64,000 nt of DNA from Pedobacter endophyticus (lineage in GTDB: Bacteria > Bacteroidota > Bacteroidia > Sphingobacteriales > Sphingobacteriaceae): assembly GCF_015679185.1 (NCBI RefSeq), contig NZ_CP064939.1, positions 4,154,001-4,218,000 of the forward strand, given 5' to 3'. Of the stretch, positions 41,880-51,132 are shown piece by piece (position 1 is the first letter of the stretch; each line of letters opens with the position of its first letter). Below the pieces are notes generated by a model. The model worked only from the letters and a program-made list of their open reading frames with translations. It ran no database searches and was not told the DNA's origin. A program made the translations under genes and the position numbers.

Positions 41880-43028
41880 TTACAGCGCACTTAAATACAA
41901 TTGTTTAAAATCTTCCCGGCTTACCGGCTTTGGATTGTTCGGATGTGCAAAATCTGCAAATGCCAAATCTGCCAATGTTTCAATGTGCTCGTTTTTCACG
42001 CCAATATCGCTCAATTTATGTGGAATATTTACTCTTGAGTTTAAATCAAACAAATACTTTACAACGGCATCGCCATTTTCATCTTTCAGGTTTAAGGTTT
42101 GCGCAATTTTTTGGAATCGATCTTCAAAACCTGCAATATTAAACTGCATTCCATACGGTAAATTAACAGCATTTGCCAAGCCGTGGTGCGTGTCTAAAAG
42201 TGACGAAAGTGGGTGCGCCAACGAGTGTACCACGCCCAGGCCCTTTTGAAAGGCGATGGCGCCCATCATTGAGGCGAGTAACATTTTGCTTCGGCTTTCT
42301 AAATCGGGGCGATTGGTTGCGCAATCAAGCGAATCGTTAATCAGTGCAATGCCCTCTAATGCAATTCCATCGCACATGGGGTGGAAATTTTTTGCCAGGT
42401 AAGCTTCCATGTTGTGCGTTAAAGCATCCATTCCCGTTGCGGCGGTAATAAATGGAGGTAAATCCATAGTGAGCTCCGGATCGGCAAAAACAATCTGAGC
42501 CATTAATTTTGGCGAGAACAAGATCTTTTTCTGATGCGTTTCATCGTCGGCAATAATCGCACTGCGACCAACTTCACTACCCGTTCCGGATGTGGTGGGG
42601 ATGGTAATAAAAGGAGGAACATCATTGGTTACATAAATATCACCGCCAATTAAATCATCGTATTTAAATAAATCGTCGCGATGGTTTACGCGGAGCACAA
42701 TTGCCCGGGCAACATCTAAGGCTGCACCACCGCCAATACCGATAATGCTATCCCGATTACTTGCATCCCACGCATCAGTACCTTTGTAAACATCACTTTT
42801 TACCGGGTTTTTGTGGATATCGCTAAACACTTCTACAGCAATGTGCTTAGATTTTAAATCCTCTACAATTGTCTTAAAGAATTGCAATTGAGCAATGGTT
42901 GAATCGGTTACAATTAACGGTGCCTTTAAATTGTTTTTTTGTAAATAGGCCGGTAATTCTTTCACTGCGCCTGCGCCGAAACGAATCGTTGTAGGGAAGT
43001 TGAACTGATGGATTGTATCGAATATCAT
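41880..43028 (-). CDS. Iron-containing alcohol dehydrogenase
   Basis: 382 residues, group III ADH. GAGAVKELPAYL, IGIGGGAALDVARAI (NAD-binding), PTTSGTGSEVGRSAII, the metal-ligand region ITAATGMDALTHNMEAYLA and the His-bearing GLGVVHSLAHPLSS and HHGLANAVNLP are all present. It oxidises alcohols with NAD. Placed between a GS-like ligase and a GATase-type hydrolase, it likely oxidises a gamma-glutamylated amino alcohol to the aldehyde, as EutG/IpuI-type enzymes would. Substrate is inferred from context. Confidence 0.92.
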   Translation of the reverse strand: MIFDTIHQFNFPTTIRFGAGAVKELPAYLQKNNLKAPLIVTDSTIAQLQFFKTIVEDLKSKHIAVEVFSDIHKNPVKSDVYKGTDAWDASNRDSIIGIGGGAALDVARAIVLRVNHRDDLFKYDDLIGGDIYVTNDVPPFITIPTTSGTGSEVGRSAIIADDETHQKKILFSPKLMAQIVFADPELTMDLPPFITAATGMDALTHNMEAYLAKNFHPMCDGIALEGIALINDSLDCATNRPDLESRSKMLLASMMGAIAFQKGLGVVHSLAHPLSSLLDTHHGLANAVNLPYGMQFNIAGFEDRFQKIAQTLNLKDENGDAVVKYLFDLNSRVNIPHKLSDIGVKNEHIETLADLAFADFAHPNNPKPVSREDFKQLYLSAL

Positions 43029-43141
43029 GTGTTTGTTTTTTACTGATTAGGCATTTAGGGTAGCTAAGGTTTGTGTTTTTCTTATCATTCTGAGTTTAAC
43101 TCGTGCTAAAAAATCAATGTAAGTGACATTTTAAGGCGGAT

Positions 43142-43244
43142 CGTCATTGCCCCAAAGGGGCTACTTTGTAGCGAGGCACGAAGCAATCTCTTTTCGCAAA
43201 ATCAGATTGCTTCGGCTCGCACAAGCCCGGCCTCGCAATGACGG
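43142..43244. repeat. GTCATTGC...GCAATGAC inverted-repeat element
   Basis: CGTCATTGCCCC at the left and CCTCGCAATGACG at the right form imperfect inverted ends. Inside, gaggcacgaagcaatct is mirrored by agattgcttcggctcg. It fills most of the gap between the dehydrogenase and the GS-like gene. This GCAATGACG-type element is widespread in many bacterial genomes. Confidence 0.8.
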
Positions 43245-43327
43245 AAATAAAGCGTCAATGGTAGAACGGGCTATTCCTCAGAATGACAAAATTTCTCTAT
43301 TGCCGTTGGCTTCCGTCAACGGTCAAC

Positions 43328-44689
43328 TCAAATTATTTCCAAATACCTTTTTAACTCCCAGTCTGTTACCGTTTTGGCAAATTGCTTGCATTCCCACTCA
43401 CGCGTCATGGTAAAATGTTCCACAAAGCTGGCGCCCAAAAGTTCCTTTGCCAAATCGGAGTTTTTCATTTTTTGTGTGGCCTCAAACAAGTTTCCAGACA
43501 GCGTTCCGTTTGATAAATCGGTATAACCATTGCCCCTTGTAACGGGTTGCGATAAATCGAGTTTGTTTTTTACGCCGTAAAGTCCTGCGGCCAGGCATGC
43601 CGAAAGCGCCAGGTAAGGGTTGGTGTCTGAGCCCACAATTCGTGTTTCTAAGCGACTTGCTTTTTTACTTCCCGGTAAAGCACGTAACGCCGTTGTGCGG
43701 TTATCGATACCCCAGGTTACTGTGGTTGGCGCCCAGGCACCTTCAACCAGGCGTTTATAACTGTTAATGGTTGGGGCAATCATGGGTAAAATGTAAGGCA
43801 AACAATGCAATTGACCTGCAATGTAGCTTTTCATTATTGCGCTCATTTTGTCGCTAGCCTTTTCATCATAAAACAAATTGTTTTTATTGTCTTTATCCCA
43901 CAAACTTTGATGCACATGCCCGCTGCAGCCCGGCAAATTTTCGTTTATTTTTGCCATAAACGTGGCCAGAATTCCGTGTTTATAAGCAATTTCTTTTACC
44001 GCCGTTTTAAAAAGCGTGGCTTGGTCGGCGGCTTCAAGAATGGGGGCGTACCTAATTGCCGCTTCGTAAACTCCCGGTCCGGTTTCTGTATGCAAGCCCT
44101 CAATCGGAATGTTAAATTTAGTGAGCAAATCGAACAAATCGCTCATAAATTCATTTTTATAGCTGCTTCTCAAAATCGAGTAACCAAACATTCCCGGGGT
44201 TAGCGGTTTGAGGTTCGCAAAGCCTTTTTCTTGTGCTGATTCTGGCGTTTCTGTAAAGTTGAACCATTCAAATTCTTGAGAGAAAAACGGAGACAATCCC
44301 AGTTGCTCACATTCAGCGGTCAGTTTTTTTAGCAACTGCCTTGGGCACACATAATTTGCAACCTCTTTATCATCGATAAAATCACCTAAAAAAAAAGGAA
44401 TATCATTTTCCCACGGTATTTTTCTAAAAGTCGTTAAGTCGATCTTTACCTGCGCATCGGGATAACCGGTATGCCATCCTGTAAACTTCCCGTTTTCGTA
44501 GGCTACGTCGCCCACGTCCCAGCCGAAAGTTACATCGCAAAAGCCCAGGCGGCCCTCAATTAATGAGATAAATTTCTCTGCCGCGATGTATTTCCCCCTT
44601 AAAATACCGTCGATATCCGTAACGGCAACCTTAACCTTTTTGGAGGGATGGTTTTCAACATAATCGATAATTTGTTTTGTTGTACTCAT
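43328..44689 (-). CDS. Glutamine-synthetase-family gamma-glutamyl-amine ligase
   Basis: Start at the ATG at 44689 (453 residues). GS fold: N-terminal beta-grasp (VAVTDIDGILRGKYI, GDFIDDKEV), catalytic barrel SQEFEWFNF, IEGLHTETGPGVYEAAIRYAPILEAADQATLFKTAVKE and CSGHVHQSLWD, then WGIDNRTTALRALPGSKKASRLETRIVG. Residue pattern follows PuuA/IpuC/GlnA4-type ligases that join glutamate to an amine rather than to ammonia. It shares one base with the permease gene upstream (TGATG). First enzymatic step of the proposed pathway. Confidence 0.9.
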   Translation of the reverse strand: MSTTKQIIDYVENHPSKKVKVAVTDIDGILRGKYIAAEKFISLIEGRLGFCDVTFGWDVGDVAYENGKFTGWHTGYPDAQVKIDLTTFRKIPWENDIPFFLGDFIDDKEVANYVCPRQLLKKLTAECEQLGLSPFFSQEFEWFNFTETPESAQEKGFANLKPLTPGMFGYSILRSSYKNEFMSDLFDLLTKFNIPIEGLHTETGPGVYEAAIRYAPILEAADQATLFKTAVKEIAYKHGILATFMAKINENLPGCSGHVHQSLWDKDNKNNLFYDEKASDKMSAIMKSYIAGQLHCLPYILPMIAPTINSYKRLVEGAWAPTTVTWGIDNRTTALRALPGSKKASRLETRIVGSDTNPYLALSACLAAGLYGVKNKLDLSQPVTRGNGYTDLSNGTLSGNLFEATQKMKNSDLAKELLGASFVEHFTMTREWECKQFAKTVTDWELKRYLEII

Positions 44690-46002
44690 CAATCTGCTTT
44701 TTTAAAGATTTTATATAGAAGAAACACGGTCAGCACGATAGCTAAATAAATTATCCCTAATTTAAGGTTATAAATTAACATGGCTACAAAAGAGCCACAG
44801 GCAATTATTAAGGCGAGAATGGGAAATAGTGGATAGATCGGCGTACGGAAAGGGCGCTCCATTTCGGGCTTGTGCTTGCGTAATACCATAACCGAAACCA
44901 TCGAAATAATGTATAACGTTAAAGCGCCAAATACTGAGATCACAATAATATCGCCCGTTTTGCCCGACAGTAATGCAATAATGCCCACAACCATGTTGCC
45001 AATTAAAGCATTTGCCGGAGTTTGAAATTTGGGTGAGATTTTGCCCAGAATAGCTGGAATTGTTTTGGCCTTGCCCATTTCGTAAGTAGAACGACCAGCG
45101 GCCAAAACCAGGCCGTGGAATGATGCAACCAAGCCAAACAGCCCCACGGTAATTAATAAATGGTACATTAAATGGTTATCGCCGGTTATCATTGATAAGG
45201 CCAGCGGCAGTGGAGAATCTGAGGTTTCGCCCGATTTTCCGTTTTTATAAACGATGGCCTCCCAACCACCAATACCAATAGTAGATATAAATACTAAAAC
45301 GCAGAGGATGGCCAGCGTAAAAATAGCCCAGCCAAAGCCCTTACTGATGTCCTTTTGTGGGTTCTTCGTTTCCTCGGCAACATTTGCCACCCCCTCGATG
45401 CCTAAAAAGAACCAAATGGCAAATGGAATTGCGGCAAAAACTCCACTCCATCCATTAGGAAAATTGTTTTGTACGAGATTTTCTGCACGAAATTTCGGAA
45501 GCGTAATTCCCGAAAACAAAAGCAGTTCGCCCACGGCGAGTATGGTAACAATCACCTCGAACGAGGCCGCGGCCTTTATGCCGTAAATGTTTAGCGCCGT
45601 AAATACGAAATACACCGCAATAGCACTGGTAAGAATAGGAACCTGAGGAAAAAATGCATTGAAGTAAGCGCCAATGGCAAAGGCGATAGCGGGCGGCGCA
45701 AAAATAAACTCCACCATTTGCGCTATTCCGGCAATAAAGCCGAGGTTTTTGCCTAAAGCGGTATTTGCATAATCGAAAACCCCTCCCGCTTTCGGAATAG
45801 CGCAAGCCAGCTCAGCGTAACTGAAACTAAAGGTAACATACATCACCATAATTACCCCGGTAGCAATGGCAAGCCCCAATGTTCCACCTTTTTCGAGGCC
45901 GAGGTTCCAGCCGAAATACATTCCCGAGATTACATAACCAACGCCCAGGCCCCAGAGCATAAAAGGGGTCAGCGTTTTTTTCAAGCCATTTGTGTCTGCC
46001 AT
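44689..46002 (-). CDS. APC-family permease, ethanolamine-permease-like
   Basis: 437 residues with about 12 membrane helices. LTPFMLWGLGVGYVISGMYFGWNLG near the N-terminus and ELACAIPKAGGVFDYA are characteristic of the Eat-type ethanolamine/amino-acid permeases, with the helix I glycine break GLGVGYVISG. It imports a cationic amine by proton or sodium coupling. It is the first gene of the cluster and overlaps the ligase start by one base, tying import to gamma-glutamylation. Other amines or amino acids remain possible. Confidence 0.88.
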   Translation of the reverse strand: MADTNGLKKTLTPFMLWGLGVGYVISGMYFGWNLGLEKGGTLGLAIATGVIMVMYVTFSFSYAELACAIPKAGGVFDYANTALGKNLGFIAGIAQMVEFIFAPPAIAFAIGAYFNAFFPQVPILTSAIAVYFVFTALNIYGIKAAASFEVIVTILAVGELLLFSGITLPKFRAENLVQNNFPNGWSGVFAAIPFAIWFFLGIEGVANVAEETKNPQKDISKGFGWAIFTLAILCVLVFISTIGIGGWEAIVYKNGKSGETSDSPLPLALSMITGDNHLMYHLLITVGLFGLVASFHGLVLAAGRSTYEMGKAKTIPAILGKISPKFQTPANALIGNMVVGIIALLSGKTGDIIVISVFGALTLYIISMVSVMVLRKHKPEMERPFRTPIYPLFPILALIIACGSFVAMLIYNLKLGIIYLAIVLTVFLLYKIFKKAD

Positions 46003-46557
46003 CTTAACGTTTTACGCATAAAACAATAATTAATCTGCTCGGAAAAATTATAAGGTTTGGTTTTTTATAGTAGTAATTTTTGTCCTTTTTTAAATTTAGT
46101 CATTAATGTTAAATCAACGATACTTTGTCAGGCTGAGCGGAGTCGAAGCCAATGCTAACGACTTGTGAATAAGCCTGTATGAAGTGAGTCAAAATGCTCA
46201 AAGTGACAATCGACCTACCTATTGTGCGTGACTTAACACCAGTTCAGGTTAATTTGTTGCAAGCGTATAAACTGCTTGTTTATAAGGTTATCCGATTCGG
46301 AGGTAAAAAGTACTATTTGCATTGAAAGATTTGTTGTTCAGCTCACTATATATGTCGTCCGTCATTTTGAATTGAAGCTTTTTTCCCGAAGGGATGCCCT
46401 TGGCACAGTGGAAGGAGAAATCTTTCACCTGGGTACTGCTTCTTTAAGTTGGTGGCAATCTGTAAGGCCTGTCCGACGAAAGGCGGGGATATCCCAACCG
46501 ATGTTCGATATGACGGAAAAGACAAGTTGGTAGCTGTATAAGCCACCAACTTGAACT
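46003..46557. other. Gap with repeat elements
   Basis: No gene is supported. tgtcaggctgagcggagtcg near 46128 is a fragment of the dispersed GAGCGGAGTCGAA repeat. The main occupant is the element at 46358-46517. Confidence 0.6.
46358..46517. repeat. 160-bp element with TCCGTCAT ends
   Basis: TCCGTCATTTTGAA (46358-46371) and TTCGATATGACGGA (46504-46517) are imperfect inverted ends (12 of 14 positions match). Internal gagaaatctttca and ccgaccgaaaggcgg blocks resemble the GTCATTTCGAA-type intergenic repeats of Sphingobacteriaceae. Confidence 0.7.
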
Positions 46558-46965
46558 TTAATTTAAATCCTTGTTTTTGTTGAAAATCTGCGTGTCCCTT
46601 GTGTTTTTTTGCACCGTTATGGCACCAAAAAGCGAAAGGAGAAACGCAAAGGCATAAAATCCTTTTTCGCTGGGCAACAGTGTAGCATTCCATAGGCCTA
46701 CAACCAGCAGCGTAATGGTCAGCAACGTAGAGAACCAGCTGATGCCGTAGTATATTTCAGTTACTGGAATGCCCTCAAGTTTATCGCGAACGGCTTTTTG
46801 CAGTGAAATTACAGCGAACAGTCCGAACATTAAAACGGTGAAGTAATATCCTTTTTCGTTTAAGAGCATATCCGAACGCCAAAGGCCAACAATAAAGCCA
46901 ATCATTCCGATGCCCAACGCAAACCAGGCGGCCGCCACAAATGCGTTTGATGGTTTTTGATTCAT
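46558..46965 (-). CDS. YiaA/YiaB-family inner membrane protein
   Basis: 135 residues forming two copies of a two-helix unit: FVAAAWFALGIGMIGFIVGLW plus GYYFTVLMFGLFAVISLQKAVRD, then YGISWFSTLLTITLLVVGLWNA plus GFYAFAFLLSLFGAITVQKNTRD. The repeated GLWNA...KGFYAF signature is that of the YiaA/B family. Function is unknown. Monocistronic, divergent from the nnr gene. Confidence 0.88.
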   Translation of the reverse strand: MNQKPSNAFVAAAWFALGIGMIGFIVGLWRSDMLLNEKGYYFTVLMFGLFAVISLQKAVRDKLEGIPVTEIYYGISWFSTLLTITLLVVGLWNATLLPSEKGFYAFAFLLSLFGAITVQKNTRDTQIFNKNKDLN

Positions 46966-47100
46966 TTTAATCAGAGTTTAATTTATTTAGAATAAGAGGT
47001 AAGATATAGAAAATATTGCTATGAAATAAAATTATTGAAACATCTAACAAACAAATTGTTATCGTTCGCATTTAACTTTAATAATGTTTAACTTAGTTAT

Positions 47101-48591
47101 ATGCAAACATTGCTTACCTCAGCACAAATGCGCCAGGCCGACGAGTTTACTATTAAAAACAAGCCGATTGCCTCAATAGATCTTATGGAAAAAGCCGCCC
47201 GCTCATTTGTGCAAAGCTTTTTGAGGGACGAGTTTGATGCAAATCAGCGTATAGCAATTTTTTGTGGCAAAGGGAATAACGGTGGCGATGGCTTGGCAAT
47301 TGCACATTTGCTGCTTAACAATGGGTGCGAGAACGTTAAAGTGTATGTGATTAACTTTAGCGATAAACAAAGCGACGACTTTGCAATCAATCTCCAGCGT
47401 TTGGATGAATCACGCTGTAAAAAAATCAACGTTAGCACTGTCGATGATCTAAAAAACATGAAAGCTGATGTGATCATCGATGCCATTCTCGGTTCTGGCC
47501 TGAATAAACCGCTGGCCGGCGATTATGAAAAATTGGCGGCATTTATAAATGAACAGAATAAAAAGGTTTATGCTGTCGATGTTCCAACTGGTTTCCCATC
47601 CGAGGGCATAATTCCTGCTGAATACAATGGAATAAAAGCTTACAAAACCATTTGTTTTCAGCGTCCGAAGATTAACTTTTTCTTTCCCGAGTCGGCTTTG
47701 GCAACACAAGAATATGAGGTTGTAGATATTGATTTGAACGAAGATTTTATACAACAGCAGGACGCCGATTTTTATTTGGTTGAAGAGACAGATGTTCGGG
47801 AGCTACTCAAATCCCGGAAATTATTTAGTCATAAAGGAACCTACGGCCACGCACTAATCGTTGCCGGAAACGCGGATACGATGGGCGCTGCCCTGCTTTC
47901 ATCGCTTGCCTGTTTGCATACTGGCGCTGGTTTAACTACCGCATGCATTCCAAAAAGCGGATTAACGGCGCTAAATTCACTTTTGCCAGAAGTGATGGCC
48001 TTGCCCCGCGATGAATATACCAGAATTGAAAACCCGGCTAAATTTAAAGCCATTGCCATTGGCCCCGGCCTGGGCGTTTCGCCCGAAAGTGAGAAGTTGC
48101 TCGAAAGTTTGCTCGCAACCAATAAACCTCTGGTAATTGATGCAGATGGACTAAATTGTTTGGCTGATAACCAAACCTTGCTTTCCAAAGTACCAAAAAG
48201 CTCAATTTTAACCCCACACATGAAGGAATTTGACAGGATATTTGGCGAGCATGAGCATTGGTGGGACAGGGTGCAGACCGCTAAAGTGCAAGCGCAGGCT
48301 TTGCAAATCGTTATCATTTTAAAAAACCAGTTTACCTTTGTTTGTTTGCCAGATGGGAAAGTATATATCAACCCCACAGGAAATCCTGCGATGGCGCAGG
48401 GGGGAATGGGCGACATTTTAACCGGTGTGGTGGTTTCATTTCTTGCGCAGGGATACTCATCCGCCGAAAGCGCAATTTTGGCCACATTTATCCACGGGCG
48501 GGCTGGCGACATGCTCGCTGATGACAACGCCGTGGTCACCGCTTCGGAGGTTGCTAAAAACATGCCTAAAGCACTTAAAGCATTCCAATAG
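47101..48591 (+). CDS. nnr: Bifunctional NAD(P)H-hydrate epimerase / ADP-dependent dehydratase
   Basis: 496 residues with two domains. The N-terminal YjeF_N epimerase (about 1-215) shows MRQADEFTIKN, IFCGKGNNGGDGLAIA and AVDVPTGFPSE. The C-terminal carbohydrate-kinase-like dehydratase (about 225-496) shows SHKGTYGHALIVAGN, AIAIGPGLG, LVIDADGLNCL, LTPHMKEFDRIF, ADGK-like PDGKVYINPTGNPAMAQGGMGDILTG and catalytic Asp. It repairs damaged NADH/NADPH hydrates. Single-gene transcription unit. Confidence 0.96.
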   Translation: MQTLLTSAQMRQADEFTIKNKPIASIDLMEKAARSFVQSFLRDEFDANQRIAIFCGKGNNGGDGLAIAHLLLNNGCENVKVYVINFSDKQSDDFAINLQRLDESRCKKINVSTVDDLKNMKADVIIDAILGSGLNKPLAGDYEKLAAFINEQNKKVYAVDVPTGFPSEGIIPAEYNGIKAYKTICFQRPKINFFFPESALATQEYEVVDIDLNEDFIQQQDADFYLVEETDVRELLKSRKLFSHKGTYGHALIVAGNADTMGAALLSSLACLHTGAGLTTACIPKSGLTALNSLLPEVMALPRDEYTRIENPAKFKAIAIGPGLGVSPESEKLLESLLATNKPLVIDADGLNCLADNQTLLSKVPKSSILTPHMKEFDRIFGEHEHWWDRVQTAKVQAQALQIVIILKNQFTFVCLPDGKVYINPTGNPAMAQGGMGDILTGVVVSFLAQGYSSAESAILATFIHGRAGDMLADDNAVVTASEVAKNMPKALKAFQ

Positions 48592-48790
48592 TTTATACCT
48601 TAGTTTATACCTTTCCAATATATTCCGCTAATCGGGATTTGTAATCCCAATTTAATAGCCCTGGGTTTAAAGTCCAGCCTTGAGTAAACAAGTCTTTCAG
48701 TGTGTGCTGTATCTCCGCGGCTTTTTGTTCTGCCTTTTTCGATAGATGTGGATAATTTTTCCTAAACTAGTAAACCAAAACGTAAAACAA

Positions 48791-49495
48791 ATGGATACTA
48801 AAAGAGAGTACACACTAAGCGAGTTGATTCAGGAATCTGCCGAAAATTCCAACGAGAATGATTTTTTTGAGTTGGAAAAGCCGGCGATGCTCGAAGTCAA
48901 TTTAAAGAACCAAAAAATTATGGCCAAGGCAGGATCGATGGTGGCCTATGTGGGCAACATCGATTTTAAAAGAGAAGGCATGTTGAGCAAGGGCTTGGGA
49001 GGCTTGTTAAAAAAGGCGATTTCGGGCGAGGGAACCCGCTTAATGTACGCTAAAGGAACGGGTAAGCTCTATCTTGCCGACGAAGGCAAAAAAGTAAAAA
49101 TCATCAAATTACAAAACGAATCTATTTTTGTCAACGGTAACGATGTGCTGGCAATAGATGAAAACATTAGGAACGACATCAAGATGTTAAAAAGCGTGGC
49201 AGGTATGATGAGTGGTGGATTGTTTCAGGTAAAACTTTCGGGCAGTGGTTATATTGCCATTACCACACATGGCGAACCGTTATTGCTGCGGGTTAGCGCC
49301 AGCCAGCCTGTTTACACCGATCCAAATGCAACAGTTGCCTGGTCGCAAAATCTGTCGCCAAATATTAAAACCAACCTTACTTTTGGCTCGTTCATTGGTC
49401 GTGGTAGTGGAGAATCGTTGCAAATGGAGTTTTTTGGCGAAGGCTGGGTGTTGGTTCAGCCTTACGAAGAGGTTAAATACGCACAAAAATCCTGA
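48791..49495 (+). CDS. AIM24-family protein
   Basis: The ATG at 48791 (234 residues, MDTKREYTLSELIQ) is preferred as it matches the family N-terminus; an upstream ATG at 48746 would add 15 residues. The AIM24 beta-sandwich blocks are FFELEKPAMLEVNL, MAKAGSMVAYVGNIDFKREG, LMYAKGTGKLYLADEGK, SIFVNGNDVLAID and GSGYIAITTHGEP. The family is widespread and uncharacterised in bacteria (mitochondrial biogenesis factor homologue). A hairpin follows. Confidence 0.87.
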   Translation: MDTKREYTLSELIQESAENSNENDFFELEKPAMLEVNLKNQKIMAKAGSMVAYVGNIDFKREGMLSKGLGGLLKKAISGEGTRLMYAKGTGKLYLADEGKKVKIIKLQNESIFVNGNDVLAIDENIRNDIKMLKSVAGMMSGGLFQVKLSGSGYIAITTHGEPLLLRVSASQPVYTDPNATVAWSQNLSPNIKTNLTFGSFIGRGSGESLQMEFFGEGWVLVQPYEEVKYAQKS

Positions 49496-49551
49496 AAAGA
49501 CAAAGCCACACATAGAATATAAAGGGTGTAGCTCACGAATTGTTTTAAACG

Positions 49552-49585
49552 AGAGAAGTCAAGTTTTTTGAAACTTGACTTCTCT
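49552..49585. terminator. AGAGAAGTC-type perfect hairpin between convergent genes
   Basis: AGAGAAGTCAAGTTT pairs with AAACTTGACTTCTCT around a short T-rich loop. It separates the AIM24 gene from the convergent anti-sigma gene. Same family as 17513-17545 and 58700-58732. Confidence 0.9.
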
Positions 49586-49618
49586 TAATATTGCTTGATC
49601 AAACAAGCTTTAAGTAGG

Positions 49619-50479
49619 CTAAACACCGCCCATTACCATTAACTTTTCCATCGTTGGGTTAACACTCCCGCCTGTTGGCTCAATGGTTACGGCAAAAGCC
49701 TGTGCATTTTGTATAGTTTCCATTTTGCGTAAGGCCTCTGTAGAAACTGAATCCTTTCCGCCGAAAACACCCAGGCTCACTGGTTTCCCATTCACCATTG
49801 CCCAAAGCTGATATTCGTGCTCAGCGTCGGTTTTTGGCAAGTCCATGGCTGCGTAATTAATCAAAACCGTTTTATCTTTCTTGTTCCAGTAGACATTCAT
49901 TTTTGATTTTGGACTAAAAGCCTGACCGGCCATCCGGATAGTTGCCCACTCTTTGCTTTCGGCCATTTCGGCCATATTGTTAAGCCCTTTGTTCTCAAAT
50001 TCAAGCTTATTTACCACATTGGCAAACCTTTGTTTATCCTGGTTTAAGCTAACAATCTGGTCGTTTGCATCGTTTAATTTACTATAGGTAACAATTAAAG
50101 CACCGGTGCTAATAATTAATAATGCTATGCAGGCTACCAAAGCATAACGAAGTGTTTTTATATTGCCATTACTGCTTTCAAGTCTTACAACTTTCGGCTC
50201 ATTAGGCTTTTCAATATTAGATGCGGTTACTAGAGGCTCTTCTTCGTCAATGCCCAATCTTTCGAATAAACTGGTTTCAACATGAGCAGCGGGTTCGATG
50301 GCATTTTGCATGGCATATTGCTCCATAGCTTGCTCAATGGCAGCTATTTCAGCACTCACCTCAGGATTTTGAGATGCTATTTCCTCAACTTGCAGCGCTT
50401 CCTCTGGCGATAAGTCGCCTAGAACGTACAGTTCAAGTACCCCAGATTCGATATATGCTTTTAAATTTTCCACGCTCAA
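49619..50479 (-). CDS. Anti-sigma factor (RskA-like)
   Basis: 286 residues: an N-terminal helical zinc-free anti-sigma region (IESGVLELYVLGDLSPEEALQVEEIA, about 8-60), one membrane helix (ALVACIALLIISTGALIVTYS, about 112-132), a short coiled coil (NDANDQIVSLNQDKQRFANVVNKLE), and a periplasmic RskA C-terminal domain (MNVYWNKKDKTVLINYAAMDLP, YQLWAMVNGKPVSLGVF, FAVTIEPTGG). It holds the sigma factor at the membrane. The start overlaps the sigma stop by four bases (ATGA). Confidence 0.92.
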   Translation of the reverse strand: MSVENLKAYIESGVLELYVLGDLSPEEALQVEEIASQNPEVSAEIAAIEQAMEQYAMQNAIEPAAHVETSLFERLGIDEEEPLVTASNIEKPNEPKVVRLESSNGNIKTLRYALVACIALLIISTGALIVTYSKLNDANDQIVSLNQDKQRFANVVNKLEFENKGLNNMAEMAESKEWATIRMAGQAFSPKSKMNVYWNKKDKTVLINYAAMDLPKTDAEHEYQLWAMVNGKPVSLGVFGGKDSVSTEALRKMETIQNAQAFAVTIEPTGGSVNPTMEKLMVMGGV

Positions 50480-51027
50480 TTAAAACTCCTTCTCAATTCT
50501 ATTATAGCCAGTCGGATTCGGGTTTTCACAGTCCCCAACGGCAGATCTAACTTTTCTGCGGCTTCTACATGCGTATAGCCTTTGTAATAAACTAAATCAA
50601 GAACGGCTTGTAGGTCTGGTTTCAGATTTTCCACAAGTTGTTTAACGCCAAGAACATCGGGATTAAACGTAACCTTGTTTTGCTCATCAACGGAACTTAC
50701 GTTATTTTCGAGGTCTTGGTTTTTGAGTGAATTCTTAAAATCTTTGGAACGTAATTTATCGATAGAGAGGTTTCGGGCAATATTCATCATCCACGTAAAC
50801 AGTCTCCCTTTGGTTTCATCGTAGTGTGCGGCAGACTGCCAAATCTTCACAAAAGTTTCTTGCAAAACATCTTCCGCAAGCTCCGTGTGCGTAATAATTC
50901 GCGAAATTACGCCATACAGCGCAGATGAATACATGCCATATAGCGTTTTTAATACCGCCGGATCTTTCGATTGCAGGGCTAAAACGAGTTCTGGCTCAGT
51001 TAGGGATAATTTTTTAAATGCAGTCAC
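50476..51027 (-). CDS. ECF RNA polymerase sigma factor
   Basis: 183 residues. Region 2: LYGMYSSALYGVISRIITHTELAEDVLQETFVKIWQ and GRLFTWMMNIARNLSIDKLRSKDF. Region 4: LVYYKGYTHVEAAEKLDLPLGTVKTRIRLAI, a helix-turn-helix binding -35. The linker is long for the class. It is co-transcribed with the RskA-like anti-sigma and probably responds to envelope or redox stress. The regulon is unknown. Confidence 0.94.
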   Translation of the reverse strand: MTAFKKLSLTEPELVLALQSKDPAVLKTLYGMYSSALYGVISRIITHTELAEDVLQETFVKIWQSAAHYDETKGRLFTWMMNIARNLSIDKLRSKDFKNSLKNQDLENNVSSVDEQNKVTFNPDVLGVKQLVENLKPDLQAVLDLVYYKGYTHVEAAEKLDLPLGTVKTRIRLAIIELRRSFN

Positions 51028-51132
51028 TATTGGTCACTAAGATACAATACACAACAACAAAACCAAAAAAATGTTTTGATTGTTTATTCCCAGCTGGAAT
51101 GCGATTTTTAAAACAATTTAAATCTGCTGCCG

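Noticed and set aside
43147..43413. 88-residue reading frame
   Set aside because: It spans the GCAATGACG repeat element and runs antisense into the ligase gene.
46276..46533. 85-residue reading frame
   Set aside because: It coincides with the 160-bp inverted-repeat element.
47841..48563. 240-residue minus-strand frame
   Set aside because: It is antisense to the dehydratase domain of Nnr, which carries all expected motifs.
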